Shown here piece after piece: positions 17,657 through 26,629 of a stretch of 64,000 nt of DNA. Origin of the DNA: Paracoccaceae bacterium (GTDB lineage: Bacteria; Pseudomonadota; Alphaproteobacteria; Rhodobacterales; Rhodobacteraceae); the NCBI GenBank assembly GCA_030750975.1, contig JASMHC010000006.1, forward strand, positions 1 to 64,000, given 5' to 3'. The notes under the pieces were generated by a model. The model was not told where the DNA came from, made no database searches, and worked only from the letters and a program-made list of their open reading frames with translations. Position numbers and translations under genes: made by a program. Positions within the stretch are counted from its first letter, which is position 1. Each line of letters starts with the position of its first letter.

Positions 17657-17765
17657 TTGGGTTTCCTCCCCTTTGGTTTCAATTCACACTGGCAGATCCA
17701 GTGCTATCTTTACACGACAGTGCCGCGCATTTCGCATCGCCCTAAATAGGGGCGACTGCTCCTTA

Positions 17766-18791
17766 TCAGGCCGCGTCCTCCCGGCCTGAAATCTCGATTA
17801 AATCTGACAATTTGACTGGTGCACCACTCTTGGCCGAGCGCGTTGCCGCTTCAGCCATGGCCAAAGCCGCCACGCCGTCATCCAGCGACACAGGCAAACT
17901 AGCGCCATTCGTCACGGCATCCACGAAGGCGCCCCACTCGGCTTTGTAAGATGTCATGTACCGCTCTAGGAAAAAGTACGTTGGTTTCGCACCCGTAACA
18001 CCGTCGGTGGTCGACTTAACAACCGTGTTTTCCAACATGTTCTGAGCCTGTAAAAGGCCTTCCGAGCCTAATAGCTCAACCCGCTGATCATAACCGTAAA
18101 CAGCGCGTCGCGAGTTTTTGATAACCGCAATACGACCATCTGCGTAAGTCATCGTAACCACGGCTGTGTCTACATCCCCGGCTGCACCAATTTCAAGGTC
18201 AACGATGGAAGAGCCATGAGCAGAAATCGAAACAGGCGTCTCACCCATGATGAAGTTTGCCATATCAAAGTCGTGGATCATCATGTCACGAAACAGGCCG
18301 CCCGAGACTCTGATGTACTCAACAGGTGGAGGAGCCGGATCAAACGAGGTGATTGACAACAGTTCTGCCTTGCCAATTTCTCCGGCGGCAGAAGCGTTTT
18401 TCAGGGCCTCGAAATTTGGGTCAAAACGACGGTTGAAACCGATCATCACCGGTTTCCCGCTTTTTGAGACTGCGTTCTGACAGGCCTGAGCGCGCTCAAG
18501 GCTCAGATCGACGGGTTTTTCACAGAGAACTGCTTTTCCAGCAGCCGTTGCTGCTTCGATTAGATCCGAATGGGTGTCTGTAGAAGTTGCAACAAGCACC
18601 GCATCGATTGACGGATCAGCAATAATTTCGTCCGTTGTGCGTGCCTGAGCTCCGTACTCTTTGGCCAGCTTTTCCGCGTTTTCGGGGAAATAATCCGAAA
18701 CTGCCACAAGCTCGCTACCTGGATGAGATGAAATGGCTGTCGCATGAACGCCTGCAATACGCCCTGCACCAAGAAGACCGATTTTTAGCAT
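17766..18791 (-). CDS. iolG: Inositol 2-dehydrogenase
   Basis: 341 residues from the ATG at 18791, with GGGGAA just upstream. A longer frame to 18866 would cross the operator. KIGLLGAGRIAGVHATAISSHP is the NAD(P) loop, CEKPVDLSLERA the EKP motif, GFNRRFDPNF and GGLFRDMMIHDFDMANF the substrate-domain signature typical of IolG. The enzyme oxidises myo-inositol to scyllo-inosose, feeding IolE. It stands divergent to the second lacI with a perfect palindromic operator between them, and upstream of the ABC transporter (109 bp gap). The length matches bacterial IolG. Confidence 0.9.
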   Translation of the reverse strand: MLKIGLLGAGRIAGVHATAISSHPGSELVAVSDYFPENAEKLAKEYGAQARTTDEIIADPSIDAVLVATSTDTHSDLIEAATAAGKAVLCEKPVDLSLERAQACQNAVSKSGKPVMIGFNRRFDPNFEALKNASAAGEIGKAELLSITSFDPAPPPVEYIRVSGGLFRDMMIHDFDMANFIMGETPVSISAHGSSIVDLEIGAAGDVDTAVVTMTYADGRIAVIKNSRRAVYGYDQRVELLGSEGLLQAQNMLENTVVKSTTDGVTGAKPTYFFLERYMTSYKAEWGAFVDAVTNGASLPVSLDDGVAALAMAEAATRSAKSGAPVKLSDLIEISGREDAA

Positions 18792-18836
18792 TGATTCCCC
18801 GAATCCCTTTTTGTTGAGCCAAAGAATGCGCATATC

Positions 18837-18850
18837 TGCAACCGGTTGCA
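18837..18850. promoter_or_regulatory. LacI-family operator between iolG and lacI
   Basis: TGCAACCGGTTGCA is a perfect 14-bp palindrome, identical to the core of the 5187-5202 site. It is 46 bp upstream of iolG (minus strand) and 65 bp upstream of the lacI ATG at 18915, well placed to repress both, including autoregulation. Confidence 0.87.
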
Positions 18851-18914
18851 ACATATTTTTGCTCACGAGTGCAAAATGCTTGGCAAAGAAGAAATTTCCC
18901 GTAGTATTTCACCT

Positions 18915-19946
18915 ATGGATGAGCAAAACGCGGACTCGAGCAAAAATCTAAGCACCAACGTCACTGCAGAAGATGTGGCCAATCTTGCAGGTGTTTCCCG
19001 TTGGACGGTAAATCGTGCCTTCCGAAAGGCGTCCTCTATTTCCGAGAAAAGCCGCTCCAAGGTAATGGAAGCAGCTGAGCAGCTTGGATATTTTCCTGAC
19101 CTTCAAGCCGCCAGTTTGTCATCCGGACAAAGCAATTTGGTGTCCCTTCTGGTAGACGATTTCGCAAACCCCCATAAGCTCGTCATGATGGAGCGACTTA
19201 CGCGCATTCTGCGAAAGCACGGTTGGGATAGTCTGATCGTTAACACCATCGACGAAGATGACGCTTCCGCAGCGCTTATGAATGCAAGCCAAAGACGCGT
19301 CGATGCTGCCATCCTTATGGGTAGCCGGTTTAACGACAAACTCCTCTCGACTGCTCTTGGGGCGCAAAGAGTTAAAAAACTGATCCTTTTTGCTCGTTAT
19401 TCATCGGACCCAAACACAATTTCGATTTGCTGTGACGATATCCAAGCGATGGAGGAAGTCACTCAACATGTCTTGGAGCGGGGCTACAAAAATCCAGTTT
19501 TTGTTGCAGGACCGCAAACGACTTCAGCTCACCTAATGCGTAAAGAAACCTTCATCCAGCGTTGGCTGGAAGAAAAGGGTAAGCGCCCAAGTCACATCGT
19601 CGTTGATGCGTATGATGCTGATCTTGCCTATCAAAAAGTCTGCGACTTGTTGAAATCGTTGGAGCGGTCGGATTTTCCAGATGTTTTCGTTTGCGAAAAC
19701 GACGCGCTCGCGATGGGTGCCATAGATGCCATCCGGCACGAATTCGGACTGCAAACCCCCAGAGACATAGCTGTAACAGGATTTGATGATGTTCCGCAAG
19801 CTGCAAACCCTCATTACAATTTGACGACTTACAGACAGCCGCTTTCTGACATGGTCGAAGCTTTGGCAGACGTCCTGAAAGGGAAAGCGGCAGGCAGTGA
19901 ACTTGAGCATTTCAAAGGACAGCTTGTTATTCGCGACAGCGTGTGA
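18915..19946 (+). CDS. LacI-family transcriptional regulator of the second inositol unit
   Basis: 343 residues from the ATG at 18915. In-frame ATGs upstream, for example at 18876, are possible, but none has a strong ribosome-binding site. Helix-turn-helix TAEDVANLAGVSRWTVNRAF (about 16-35), hinge region near FPDLQAASLSSGQS, then the effector domain (LVSLLVDDFANPHK; NPVFVAGPQTT; DIAVTGFDDVPQAANPHYNLTTY). It is divergent to iolG over the 18837-18850 operator, so it probably represses iolG, the transporter and itself, and perhaps the 5187 promoter too. The two regulators share family but little sequence. Confidence 0.88.
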   Translation: MDEQNADSSKNLSTNVTAEDVANLAGVSRWTVNRAFRKASSISEKSRSKVMEAAEQLGYFPDLQAASLSSGQSNLVSLLVDDFANPHKLVMMERLTRILRKHGWDSLIVNTIDEDDASAALMNASQRRVDAAILMGSRFNDKLLSTALGAQRVKKLILFARYSSDPNTISICCDDIQAMEEVTQHVLERGYKNPVFVAGPQTTSAHLMRKETFIQRWLEEKGKRPSHIVVDAYDADLAYQKVCDLLKSLERSDFPDVFVCENDALAMGAIDAIRHEFGLQTPRDIAVTGFDDVPQAANPHYNLTTYRQPLSDMVEALADVLKGKAAGSELEHFKGQLVIRDSV

Positions 19947-20004
19947 GAAACTAGCAGCAGATGCTCCTTTGAACCTCAGGGGGTGATCGGAATGACCGTG
20001 CGCA

Positions 20005-20271
20005 ATGCAGGCCCATGTCGGAGGGCCGCTGGCCTTGGTAGAAAACGGCGATATTATCTCGGTCGATATCCCGAACCGTCGATTAAACCTTGAAGTGTCG
20101 GACGAGGAACTGCTACGCCGCCGCAATGCCTGGACGGCACCAGAGGCGAAATATGAACGCGGATATGGTTGGATGTTCCTCAAGCACATCGAACAGGCAG
20201 ACAAGGGGTGTGACTTTGACTTCCTGAAAACAGAGTTTGGGAAACCCGTTCCCGAGCCGGATATTTTCTAG
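20005..20271 (+). pseudogene. IlvD/Edd-family dehydratase, C-terminal fragment
   Basis: About 88 codons match only the C terminus of dihydroxyacid/sugar-acid dehydratases: HVGGPLALVENGDIISVDI, then NRRLNLEVSDEELLRRRNAW, YERGYGWMFLKHIEQADKGC and DFDFL. Full-length members have about 570-600 residues. The frame is closed by a stop just upstream (near 19994), so the catalytic Fe-S part is gone. It may be the relic of a sugar-acid dehydratase (xylonate or arabonate type), fitting the XylB-like SDR at 9063-9818. Confidence 0.75.
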
Positions 20272-20663
20272 CCGCAGAGGCGATGAAGAGGAAAAGAATT
20301 GAGCTCACGGGTACTACTTACCAAATGGCGGTAAAGATCCACATGATCCGAAATTACCGGATTTAAAGACATTGCGTGTGCAGGTTTTCCCGTCTGGACA
20401 TTCGGCAAAAAATCACACAAATTTTTCCTGTAGTAGGTCGGAAAGCGAACTTTAGATTTCGCAACATTCAACATGTTGACGCAAAATCTCTAGCAAATAC
20501 GAGATCTCGATATCTTAGAAATCTGGCAGCCTTCTGCGAGGCGTGTGGAGAAAAATGAGGCCCTCGGGCCGATGCTGTCCCGCGAGCGTGCCACCAATGC
20601 CCTAAATCACAATTGAAACTCTCGCTGTCTGTTCAGCACGAGCGGCGTTTGAGCGGGATCAAG
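20272..20663. other. Non-coding spacer between the inositol and glycan loci
   Basis: 392 bp, noticeably AT-rich, with no convincing coding frame, tRNA or transposon end. It contains only short imperfect palindromes. It probably includes the 3' end of the leftward glycan operon and marks the junction of two separately acquired loci. Confidence 0.5.
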
Positions 20664-21605
20664 CTACCCCAACCCGTAAACCCGCCATTTCCACTTTTCT
20701 CGAAAAGTCCCGAAATCAGTCAAGATTGCCTTTGCTCTCACCCGCTCCTGCGGACCAGCCAAACAATACCGAGCAAATCGGACGTTCCAGCGCATTAAGC
20801 ACTTGCGCTGGTCCTCGTCCCTTGCCTGTCCCAACGCCAACCCGATAGCCTTGACAATTGCATCCGATCCATCTTGCGGAAAAACTGGCGGTAAATCCAA
20901 AAGCGTACAGAAATAGTTCGCAACAGCGCAAGCTGAATTGAACGCATAGCGATCCCCGGCATCGGAATGCGCCGTCAGGCTTTCACTATGTACACGGTAT
21001 CGCAAAAGCGGTTCTTCGAGGTTTGCCAAATCATGATCCAGGCTCATCCGTAGCCACAGGTCGTAGTCCTCGGCCCCACCACTGGCATAGTTGGGATCAT
21101 ACCCTCCTACCCTGTCGAATACATCCTTGCGATACATCACCACGGGATGGCCGAGGCAGCAGGCATAAGGCAGAGTTCGCTTCACCTCGGCCGACGATAA
21201 TGGACGCTTGGTTGCTCGCCCTTTCGCTTTATCACCGCGAAACTTGATGTAGTTCGCACCGACCGCTGCGATACCGGTTTCATCAAGATATGCGACCTGC
21301 TTTTCAAGGCGGCTTGGCATTGAGGTGTCATCGGCATCCATGCGCGCAATGTATTCCCCATTCGCGGCCCCTATCCCAGCATTTAGCGCAGCAACGATAC
21401 CAGAGTTTTGCGGCATCTTATGAACTACGATCCGCGCGTCTCGTGCGGCATAATCCTCGATGATTTCCAATGATCCGTCTGTTGATCCGTCATCAACGAT
21501 AACAAACTCGAAATCTGCGTAACTCTGCCCCAAGATGCTTTCGATTGCCTTGCGAAGATAGGTCTCTCCATTGAACACGGGCATGACAACGGAAACCCTA
21601 GTCAT
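20664..21605 (-). CDS. Glycosyltransferase family 2
   Basis: 313 residues from the ATG at 21605, overlapping the end of the GT11 gene by 8 bp. GT-A fold signature: VSVVMPVFNGETYLRKAIES, then FVIVDDGSTDGSLEII, then YIARMDADDTSMPSRL containing the DxD nucleotide-sugar/metal motif. GAEDYDLWLRM gives the catalytic ED region. It transfers a sugar from an NDP donor; acceptor and donor are unknown. It is the last gene of a leftward glycan operon with two fucosyltransferase-type genes. Confidence 0.9.
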   Translation of the reverse strand: MTRVSVVMPVFNGETYLRKAIESILGQSYADFEFVIVDDGSTDGSLEIIEDYAARDARIVVHKMPQNSGIVAALNAGIGAANGEYIARMDADDTSMPSRLEKQVAYLDETGIAAVGANYIKFRGDKAKGRATKRPLSSAEVKRTLPYACCLGHPVVMYRKDVFDRVGGYDPNYASGGAEDYDLWLRMSLDHDLANLEEPLLRYRVHSESLTAHSDAGDRYAFNSACAVANYFCTLLDLPPVFPQDGSDAIVKAIGLALGQARDEDQRKCLMRWNVRFARYCLAGPQERVRAKAILTDFGTFREKWKWRVYGLG

Positions 21606-22371
21606 GATCGCCCCCGTATTTCGAAACACGGTCGGGAAACTTGCGCAACAACACATCAAACGGGTTTGGAGCAATGCCCTGATAATAATACCGTTCTGGA
21701 ACTACCCCTCGGCCGCCGTTGAGCAGGCAGAACACAGCCCCCCAAAATGCGAAAGTACTGTTCGAGCAAACGACCCGCTGCGCTGCCCCCATCAGGGACA
21801 AGTCTTCACAAGTACTGCCCTGAACCTGTACCGCACCCAGGTGCTCTAACTCTGGAATGAGACCTTGATGATTGCCCAATACCATCCATCCGTCAGTCAA
21901 AGATTCTGTAGATAACGCAGCTTCATAATCCGATAGTGACATCTTCCAGTAAATTGTATCGTTTGGCGGAACCAGATAATCACCTCCACGGCAATGGATG
22001 ACACCGCAAACGGACGGCGGTTTCCCAACGGCAGCTTCCTCAACCGCTGATTTCGCAAGCTGTGCATAGTCCAGATCCACATCCTCTTGAAAATATCCAT
22101 CAACACAATCGATGTTCATCCATTTCAGGATCGCTGCCACAGGGGTCAGCTGGGACAGTTTCAAAAGCAATTTAGGACCCAATCCGTTTTGAGTCTCTGT
22201 ATTAAAAACCGACCACGCTGGATCAAAAAGACTGTTTTTTGTCGGGTCGTTCTGAAGCCGGTAAGTCACCAAAATGACCCTCTCATCAGGTGACGAAAGC
22301 GATGCGAACACATGCGATGCTTGAAAAAGCTGGTTGCCCGCTCCGCCCTTAACTTTTACGATCTTCACCAT
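21598..22371 (-). CDS. GT11-type alpha-1,2-fucosyltransferase
   Basis: 257 residues. KVKGGAGNQLFQASHVFA is the GT11 N-terminal motif (consensus GGLGNQMFQYA). CGVIHCRGGDYL is the HxRxGDY GDP-fucose-binding motif I, and VVCSNSTFAFWGAVF the SNSSFSWWGA motif. GT11 enzymes move L-fucose from GDP-fucose to galactose in alpha-1,2 linkage. gmd and fcl, which make GDP-fucose, lie 4-6 kb away on the same strand. Slightly shorter than most members. Confidence 0.85.
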   Translation of the reverse strand: MVKIVKVKGGAGNQLFQASHVFASLSSPDERVILVTYRLQNDPTKNSLFDPAWSVFNTETQNGLGPKLLLKLSQLTPVAAILKWMNIDCVDGYFQEDVDLDYAQLAKSAVEEAAVGKPPSVCGVIHCRGGDYLVPPNDTIYWKMSLSDYEAALSTESLTDGWMVLGNHQGLIPELEHLGAVQVQGSTCEDLSLMGAAQRVVCSNSTFAFWGAVFCLLNGGRGVVPERYYYQGIAPNPFDVLLRKFPDRVSKYGGDHD

Positions 22372-22392
22372 GTCACACCGAACAAAGGGGCA

Positions 22393-23235
22393 TCATCCGA
22401 CCTGTTCCAGACCGTTTTCACAGACCACCCTGCCCTCTTTTCGCACCGCGCGATAAATGGTTCGGTGTTTTTCGATAAGCTGTCGGTCCACATATGAACG
22501 CCCGTGTTCCAGATGGAAATTGGGTGCTGAATAGCGCACCTGTCTCGGCTTTACACCTGCGTTTCTAAGTCTCTCGCCAATTTCACGATCCTCGTGGCCG
22601 TATTTCATTTCATTGTTGAAACCATTGACTTTTTCAAGATCTGCCCGCCATGCTCCCGAGTTTCCACCCCTGAATACCCCTCGCCCAAGGTAAAGCCGGT
22701 CGAGCACCCATGAACCCGGCCTGCCAGCAGCAAACACCCGTAAAAACATCTTGGCCCAACCACCTCGAGACCCCGTTTGAACACTGCGCATTTTTGCAGC
22801 AGGTCCGAGTTCAAGAAATCGCTCAACCTCGTCTCGATCTGAAAGTATATTTCTGGTGGTCTCATCCACCAAATCCACCGAGGAACCCACGGTGAAAAAG
22901 CCCGGCTTCGCGTTGCTCATGTGAATTTGCACAAACTGATCGGGACAAAGACAATCATCATCAATGAATATGACATAATCTGTATTGCACGCCTTCAGCG
23001 CCTTGTTGAGGATTTCACATTTCCTAAATCCATCATCATTCTGCCAGACATGGGTAAACCCGTTCAATTTGTCTTCGAACGCCTGACAAACCTCTCTGGT
23101 TTCGTCGCCTGATCCATCATCTGCAACAATTATCTGATCCGCCGGAACAGTTTGGGATCGCAATTGCTGCAGCACAGTGCGAAGGTAGGCCGGCTTGTTG
23201 AACGTCGCAACGATTATACCAATTGTCCATGACAT
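22393..23235 (-). CDS. Glycosyltransferase family 2 with galactosyltransferase-like C-terminal motif
   Basis: 280 residues. IGIIVATFNKPAYLRTVL and IIVADDGSGDETREV form the GT-A nucleotide-binding part. YVIFIDDDCLCPDQF is the DDD metal motif. FRGGNSGAWRADLEKVNGFN, then MKYGHEDREIGERL, is the GT7-like C-terminal pattern seen in beta-galactosyl/N-acetylgalactosaminyl transferases. It probably builds the backbone that fucosyltransferases decorate. It is in one strand series with its neighbours (21-60 bp gaps). Confidence 0.88.
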   Translation of the reverse strand: MSWTIGIIVATFNKPAYLRTVLQQLRSQTVPADQIIVADDGSGDETREVCQAFEDKLNGFTHVWQNDDGFRKCEILNKALKACNTDYVIFIDDDCLCPDQFVQIHMSNAKPGFFTVGSSVDLVDETTRNILSDRDEVERFLELGPAAKMRSVQTGSRGGWAKMFLRVFAAGRPGSWVLDRLYLGRGVFRGGNSGAWRADLEKVNGFNNEMKYGHEDREIGERLRNAGVKPRQVRYSAPNFHLEHGRSYVDRQLIEKHRTIYRAVRKEGRVVCENGLEQVG

Positions 23236-23295
23236 CTGATCGACCCTCTACCCTGGCCCACAATCCGAAATTTTCCGTGGTCCTTCAACATTTTC

Positions 23296-24177
23296 TCATG
23301 CGGAGTCGACGATTTTCAGGGCAATTCTCTCAAAGTAATCGACATACTTGACCGCCAACTTCTGGTTGTTCTCAATCGCCTGACGTCTGGCCTCATATGC
23401 GTCCTGATCAGCGGCAGTAATTGCTCGTTGCAGGTCCGACAAGTTTTCGCAGATGATCATGCCTTTCGTGTCAAGATAAGCATCAATATTCGGGCAGCCC
23501 CAATAAATCGGAACAGTCTTGCACAAAAGCGCGTCCAAAAGCTTTTCGGTGAAATAATTTTCCTCGCGGCTATTCTCTATCACCACGGAAAATCGATAAC
23601 GTGCCAATCCGTCTGCCTTGACCGCAAAGGGACCGTACCCGCCCCCCATGACATCAACGTCAATGCCTTCCGAGCGCATCCAATCTACGCATCGATGACG
23701 TAGCTTATGCCCTTTCAGTTTGCGTTTCGCTGACGCAATCAGGGAAAGGTTCCTGTCCTTTGTCAGATCACGAGTACTCCAATCCGGGACCCAGGTTGTA
23801 CCGAACGGAAGCATAAGACCATTCGGAATCGCGTTCAGCAATTGGGGGTCAGAGCTGATTATCCGGTGAAATCTATGGTGAAAAATTCGGGCCAGAACAT
23901 AGTGCTGGCGATGCCAGGCGCGTGGCTCGGGAATGGCAAGCGATACCCTGGCTCGAATAGACGAAAAACGGCGATACCAGAACCACTTACTTGGAAACAG
24001 AACGACATGATCACCCGGCAGCATTGACCCAATGGAGCCTTCTGCCAGACGCTCTGGTCGGCCAAGAGGCCATTCGAGCCGATCCAGTTTCACCTTGGCC
24101 ACATCCATAGGAAGCTTAAGATCAAAAGGTTGAACCGCAACAGCCCGTTCTTCGGATTCTACTGTTGCGTCACTCAT
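23296..24177 (-). CDS. GT10-type alpha-1,3-fucosyltransferase
   Basis: 293 residues. The GT10 donor-site motif is clear: YRFSVVIENSREENYFTEKL followed by LDALLCKTVPIYWGCPNI. Family members transfer fucose from GDP-fucose in alpha-1,3/1,4 linkage to GlcNAc, as in Lewis-type structures. It overlaps the sulfotransferase gene by 4 bp, so fucosylation and sulfation are co-expressed. The N-terminal 50 residues are not conserved to my eye. No membrane segment is seen; such enzymes are peripheral at the inner membrane. Confidence 0.87.
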   Translation of the reverse strand: MSDATVESEERAVAVQPFDLKLPMDVAKVKLDRLEWPLGRPERLAEGSIGSMLPGDHVVLFPSKWFWYRRFSSIRARVSLAIPEPRAWHRQHYVLARIFHHRFHRIISSDPQLLNAIPNGLMLPFGTTWVPDWSTRDLTKDRNLSLIASAKRKLKGHKLRHRCVDWMRSEGIDVDVMGGGYGPFAVKADGLARYRFSVVIENSREENYFTEKLLDALLCKTVPIYWGCPNIDAYLDTKGMIICENLSDLQRAITAADQDAYEARRQAIENNQKLAVKYVDYFERIALKIVDSA

Positions 24178-24893
24178 TGAATGTCGAACCCGGACATAGA
24201 CAGAAGGTCTTTATATACCGGCCCGGCACTGATCTGGATAACGTCAGCGTATTCGGCCCGTAGCTTTGACCTCAGATCCTGATCCGTATCCGGCATTACT
24301 CGCGAATTGTATGTGGTCCGATCCTTGGTATGTTCTTTCGTAAACCGATTGATCGCATCAATGAAATCCTGAGGTTTGGTGCCAAGCTCATGAAATCGCT
24401 CAATAAAAACATAAATCGCGGCGATTGACGGCTTATGCATTTGCTGTATGGCTTCATAACTCAGAAGAACTGACCGGCAATCGATTGCAGCTTTTCGCCC
24501 GTAAGCTTCCATATGCTGCTTGTAGTCAGACGAAATCTGATCGACAGCAACACGCAATGTGTCGTGGTCCAAAGCCTCCATCTGATAGTAAAACAGGTTG
24601 CTTAAAACCACATCAACCGGATCGCGATAGAGATAAATCATCGGTCCGGTCTGCTCGAGCCGAACCAAATCGCAATCGTGGTCATGCCAAATCGAAACCC
24701 TACCAAAGCCGAAACTGTTTTTGTGCAACAATGGCGAAACAGCGGACTGAACTCCGGTTGCGGCCTCAATGACCATCCGAAGCCAATGCGATCCCGCCCT
24801 TGGAAAGCTCACAAGGTAAGGCGATTCTGCTCTGGGGTTTTGTCGTTGCCGACGGGCAAGGTTGGCCGTGGTAAATCGTTCTAAAAGAGACAT
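24174..24893 (-). CDS. Sulfotransferase (PAPS-dependent)
   Basis: 239 residues. YLVSFPRAGSHWLRMVIEA is the 5'-phosphosulfate-binding loop (consensus PxSGTxWL), and IYLYRDPVDVVLSNLFY the 3'-phosphate-binding motif with Arg and Ser. The first gene of the leftward glycan operon (24893 to 20664). It likely sulfates a carbohydrate in the fucosylated glycan; lipid or protein acceptors cannot be excluded. 114 bp separate it from the divergent methyltransferase gene. Confidence 0.82.
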   Translation of the reverse strand: MSLLERFTTANLARRQRQNPRAESPYLVSFPRAGSHWLRMVIEAATGVQSAVSPLLHKNSFGFGRVSIWHDHDCDLVRLEQTGPMIYLYRDPVDVVLSNLFYYQMEALDHDTLRVAVDQISSDYKQHMEAYGRKAAIDCRSVLLSYEAIQQMHKPSIAAIYVFIERFHELGTKPQDFIDAINRFTKEHTKDRTTYNSRVMPDTDQDLRSKLRAEYADVIQISAGPVYKDLLSMSGFDIQ

Positions 24894-25007
24894 GAATTGG
24901 GGGGTTCACTGATAATGGACAAAATTTTTCGCCCCGCCCTATAGCAATTTTCGCAGACCAATGACAGACCATCAGCATCTGGTGACTTGTATTTCTTGGG
25001 TTGATCT

Positions 25008-25649
25008 ATGCGCAGACTCTTAAAGCGGTTTTTCTTACGTGATCCTTTCGAACGCGAAGTCAGGCGCTGGTTCCGGGACAAAGGCGACACAACCCTTAGG
25101 TTAGCCTACCCGCTGAACAAAACCTCAGTGGTTTTTGACGTAGGAGGCTTTCAAGGAGATTTTGCCGCTGAAATCGTCGAACGCTTTGATTGCCACGTTT
25201 TCGTATTCGAGCCGCACCCTGAGTATTTCCAGCAGATTTCCAATCGCTTCCAGACTTCCCAGAAAGTGAAGGTCTTCAATTTCGGGATCTCAGATTCAGA
25301 TGGCGAGTTTCTACTTCAGGACGCAGCGGATGGGTCGTCTTTTGACAACCAAACGCTGAGCGGACCCGGCATTAAGTGTAGATTGCGCAAATTCTCATCA
25401 GTCATTGATGAACTGGACATCGACCACATTGACCTAATGAAGATCAACATCGAAGGCGGCGAATTTCCCTTACTTCAGCACGTACTCGATCATGGCCTGG
25501 AAAATCGGATCACCTACTTCCAGATACAATTCCACAACTTCATCGATGGTGCCGAGGGGATGAGGGATGACATCCGAACACGTCTTAGCAAAACACACGA
25601 CTGTACGTGGTGCTACGAATTCGTTTGGGAGAATTGGACGCGGAAGTAG
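25008..25649 (+). CDS. FkbM-family methyltransferase
   Basis: 213 residues. SVVFDVGGFQGDFAAEIVER is the S-adenosylmethionine loop, VFVFEPHPEYFQQI the acidic ribose-binding strand, and DLMKINIEGGEFPLLQHVL the FkbM motif. FkbM proteins O-methylate sugars or other hydroxyls, here plausibly the glycan made by this locus. It is the only rightward gene in the locus and faces fcl, with 20 bp between stops. Confidence 0.87.
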   Translation: MRRLLKRFFLRDPFEREVRRWFRDKGDTTLRLAYPLNKTSVVFDVGGFQGDFAAEIVERFDCHVFVFEPHPEYFQQISNRFQTSQKVKVFNFGISDSDGEFLLQDAADGSSFDNQTLSGPGIKCRLRKFSSVIDELDIDHIDLMKINIEGGEFPLLQHVLDHGLENRITYFQIQFHNFIDGAEGMRDDIRTRLSKTHDCTWCYEFVWENWTRK

Positions 25650-25669
25650 GACGGTTAACCCCCTACCCT

Positions 25670-26626
25670 TTACAACCGCGCAGCATCAGCATTCTCAAGG
25701 AACCACTCGAACGTCTCGCTCAACCCAGCTTCGAGTCCAATTTTAGCTGTCCACCCCATCTTAGCCAGCCTGCTGACATCCATAAGCTTACGCATCGTGC
25801 CGTCGGGCTTGGAGGGGTCGGTCAGAATATCTCCTTTGAAACCTGTGACCTTGGCGACAAGCTGCGCCAACTCAAGGATCGAGACATCCGTACCAGTTCC
25901 CACATTGATATGGCTCAGCATCGGATCGGTGTTGGCCTCATAGACCTCACGATTGAGATCCAGCACATACATGGACGCCGCGGCCATGTCGTCCACATGC
26001 AAAAACTCACGCCGGGGCGTACCTGTGCCCCAGATCGTCACGCTCTCAGCACCTGACTGCGTGGCCTCGTGAAAGCGGCGGATCAGGGCGGGTAGGACAT
26101 GGCTGTTCTCGGGGTGGAAGTTGTCGCCCGGCCCATAGAGGTTCGTCGGCATGACCGAGCGATAGTCGCGGCCGTATTGACGGTTATAGCTCTCACACAT
26201 TTTGATGCCGGCGATCTTGGCGACGGCGTAGGGCTCATTCGTCGGCTCTAATATCCCCGTCAAAAGCGCCGTTTCCGCCATCGGCTGTTCGACCGCGCGT
26301 GGGTAGATGCAGCTGGAGCCGAGGAACAGAAGGTTCTGCACGCCATTCACATGCGCCTGATGGATCACATTGGACTGGATCATCAGATTTTCATAAATAA
26401 ATTCAGCGGGATAGGTGTTGTTGGCATGAATGCCGCCCACCTTTGCTGCCGCGAGGATCACCACGTCAGGTTTCCCTTCCGCCATAAAGTCAGCAACTGC
26501 TGACTGATCGGTCAGGTCCAGCTCAGCATGGGTGCGTGTAACTATCTCTGCGTCAGGCAACGCCTGAACCCGGCGGAGGATCGCCCCGCCGACCATACCC
26601 CGATGCCCTGCGATGTAATATTTCAT
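25670..26626 (-). CDS. fcl: GDP-L-fucose synthase
   Basis: 318 residues of the extended SDR family. [18 protein letters not shown] is the NADPH loop. [11 protein letters not shown] carries the catalytic Ser, and [20 protein letters not shown] supplies Tyr and Lys; [20 protein letters not shown] is family-specific. It epimerises and reduces GDP-4-keto-6-deoxy-mannose to GDP-L-fucose. The gene is 3 bp downstream of gmd, so the two-step pathway is one transcription unit. Confidence 0.94.
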   Translation of the reverse strand: MKYYIAGHRGMVGGAILRRVQALPDAEIVTRTHAELDLTDQSAVADFMAEGKPDVVILAAAKVGGIHANNTYPAEFIYENLMIQSNVIHQAHVNGVQNLLFLGSSCIYPRAVEQPMAETALLTGILEPTNEPYAVAKIAGIKMCESYNRQYGRDYRSVMPTNLYGPGDNFHPENSHVLPALIRRFHEATQSGAESVTIWGTGTPRREFLHVDDMAAASMYVLDLNREVYEANTDPMLSHINVGTGTDVSILELAQLVAKVTGFKGDILTDPSKPDGTMRKLMDVSRLAKMGWTAKIGLEAGLSETFEWFLENADAARL

Positions 26627-26629
26627 CGC

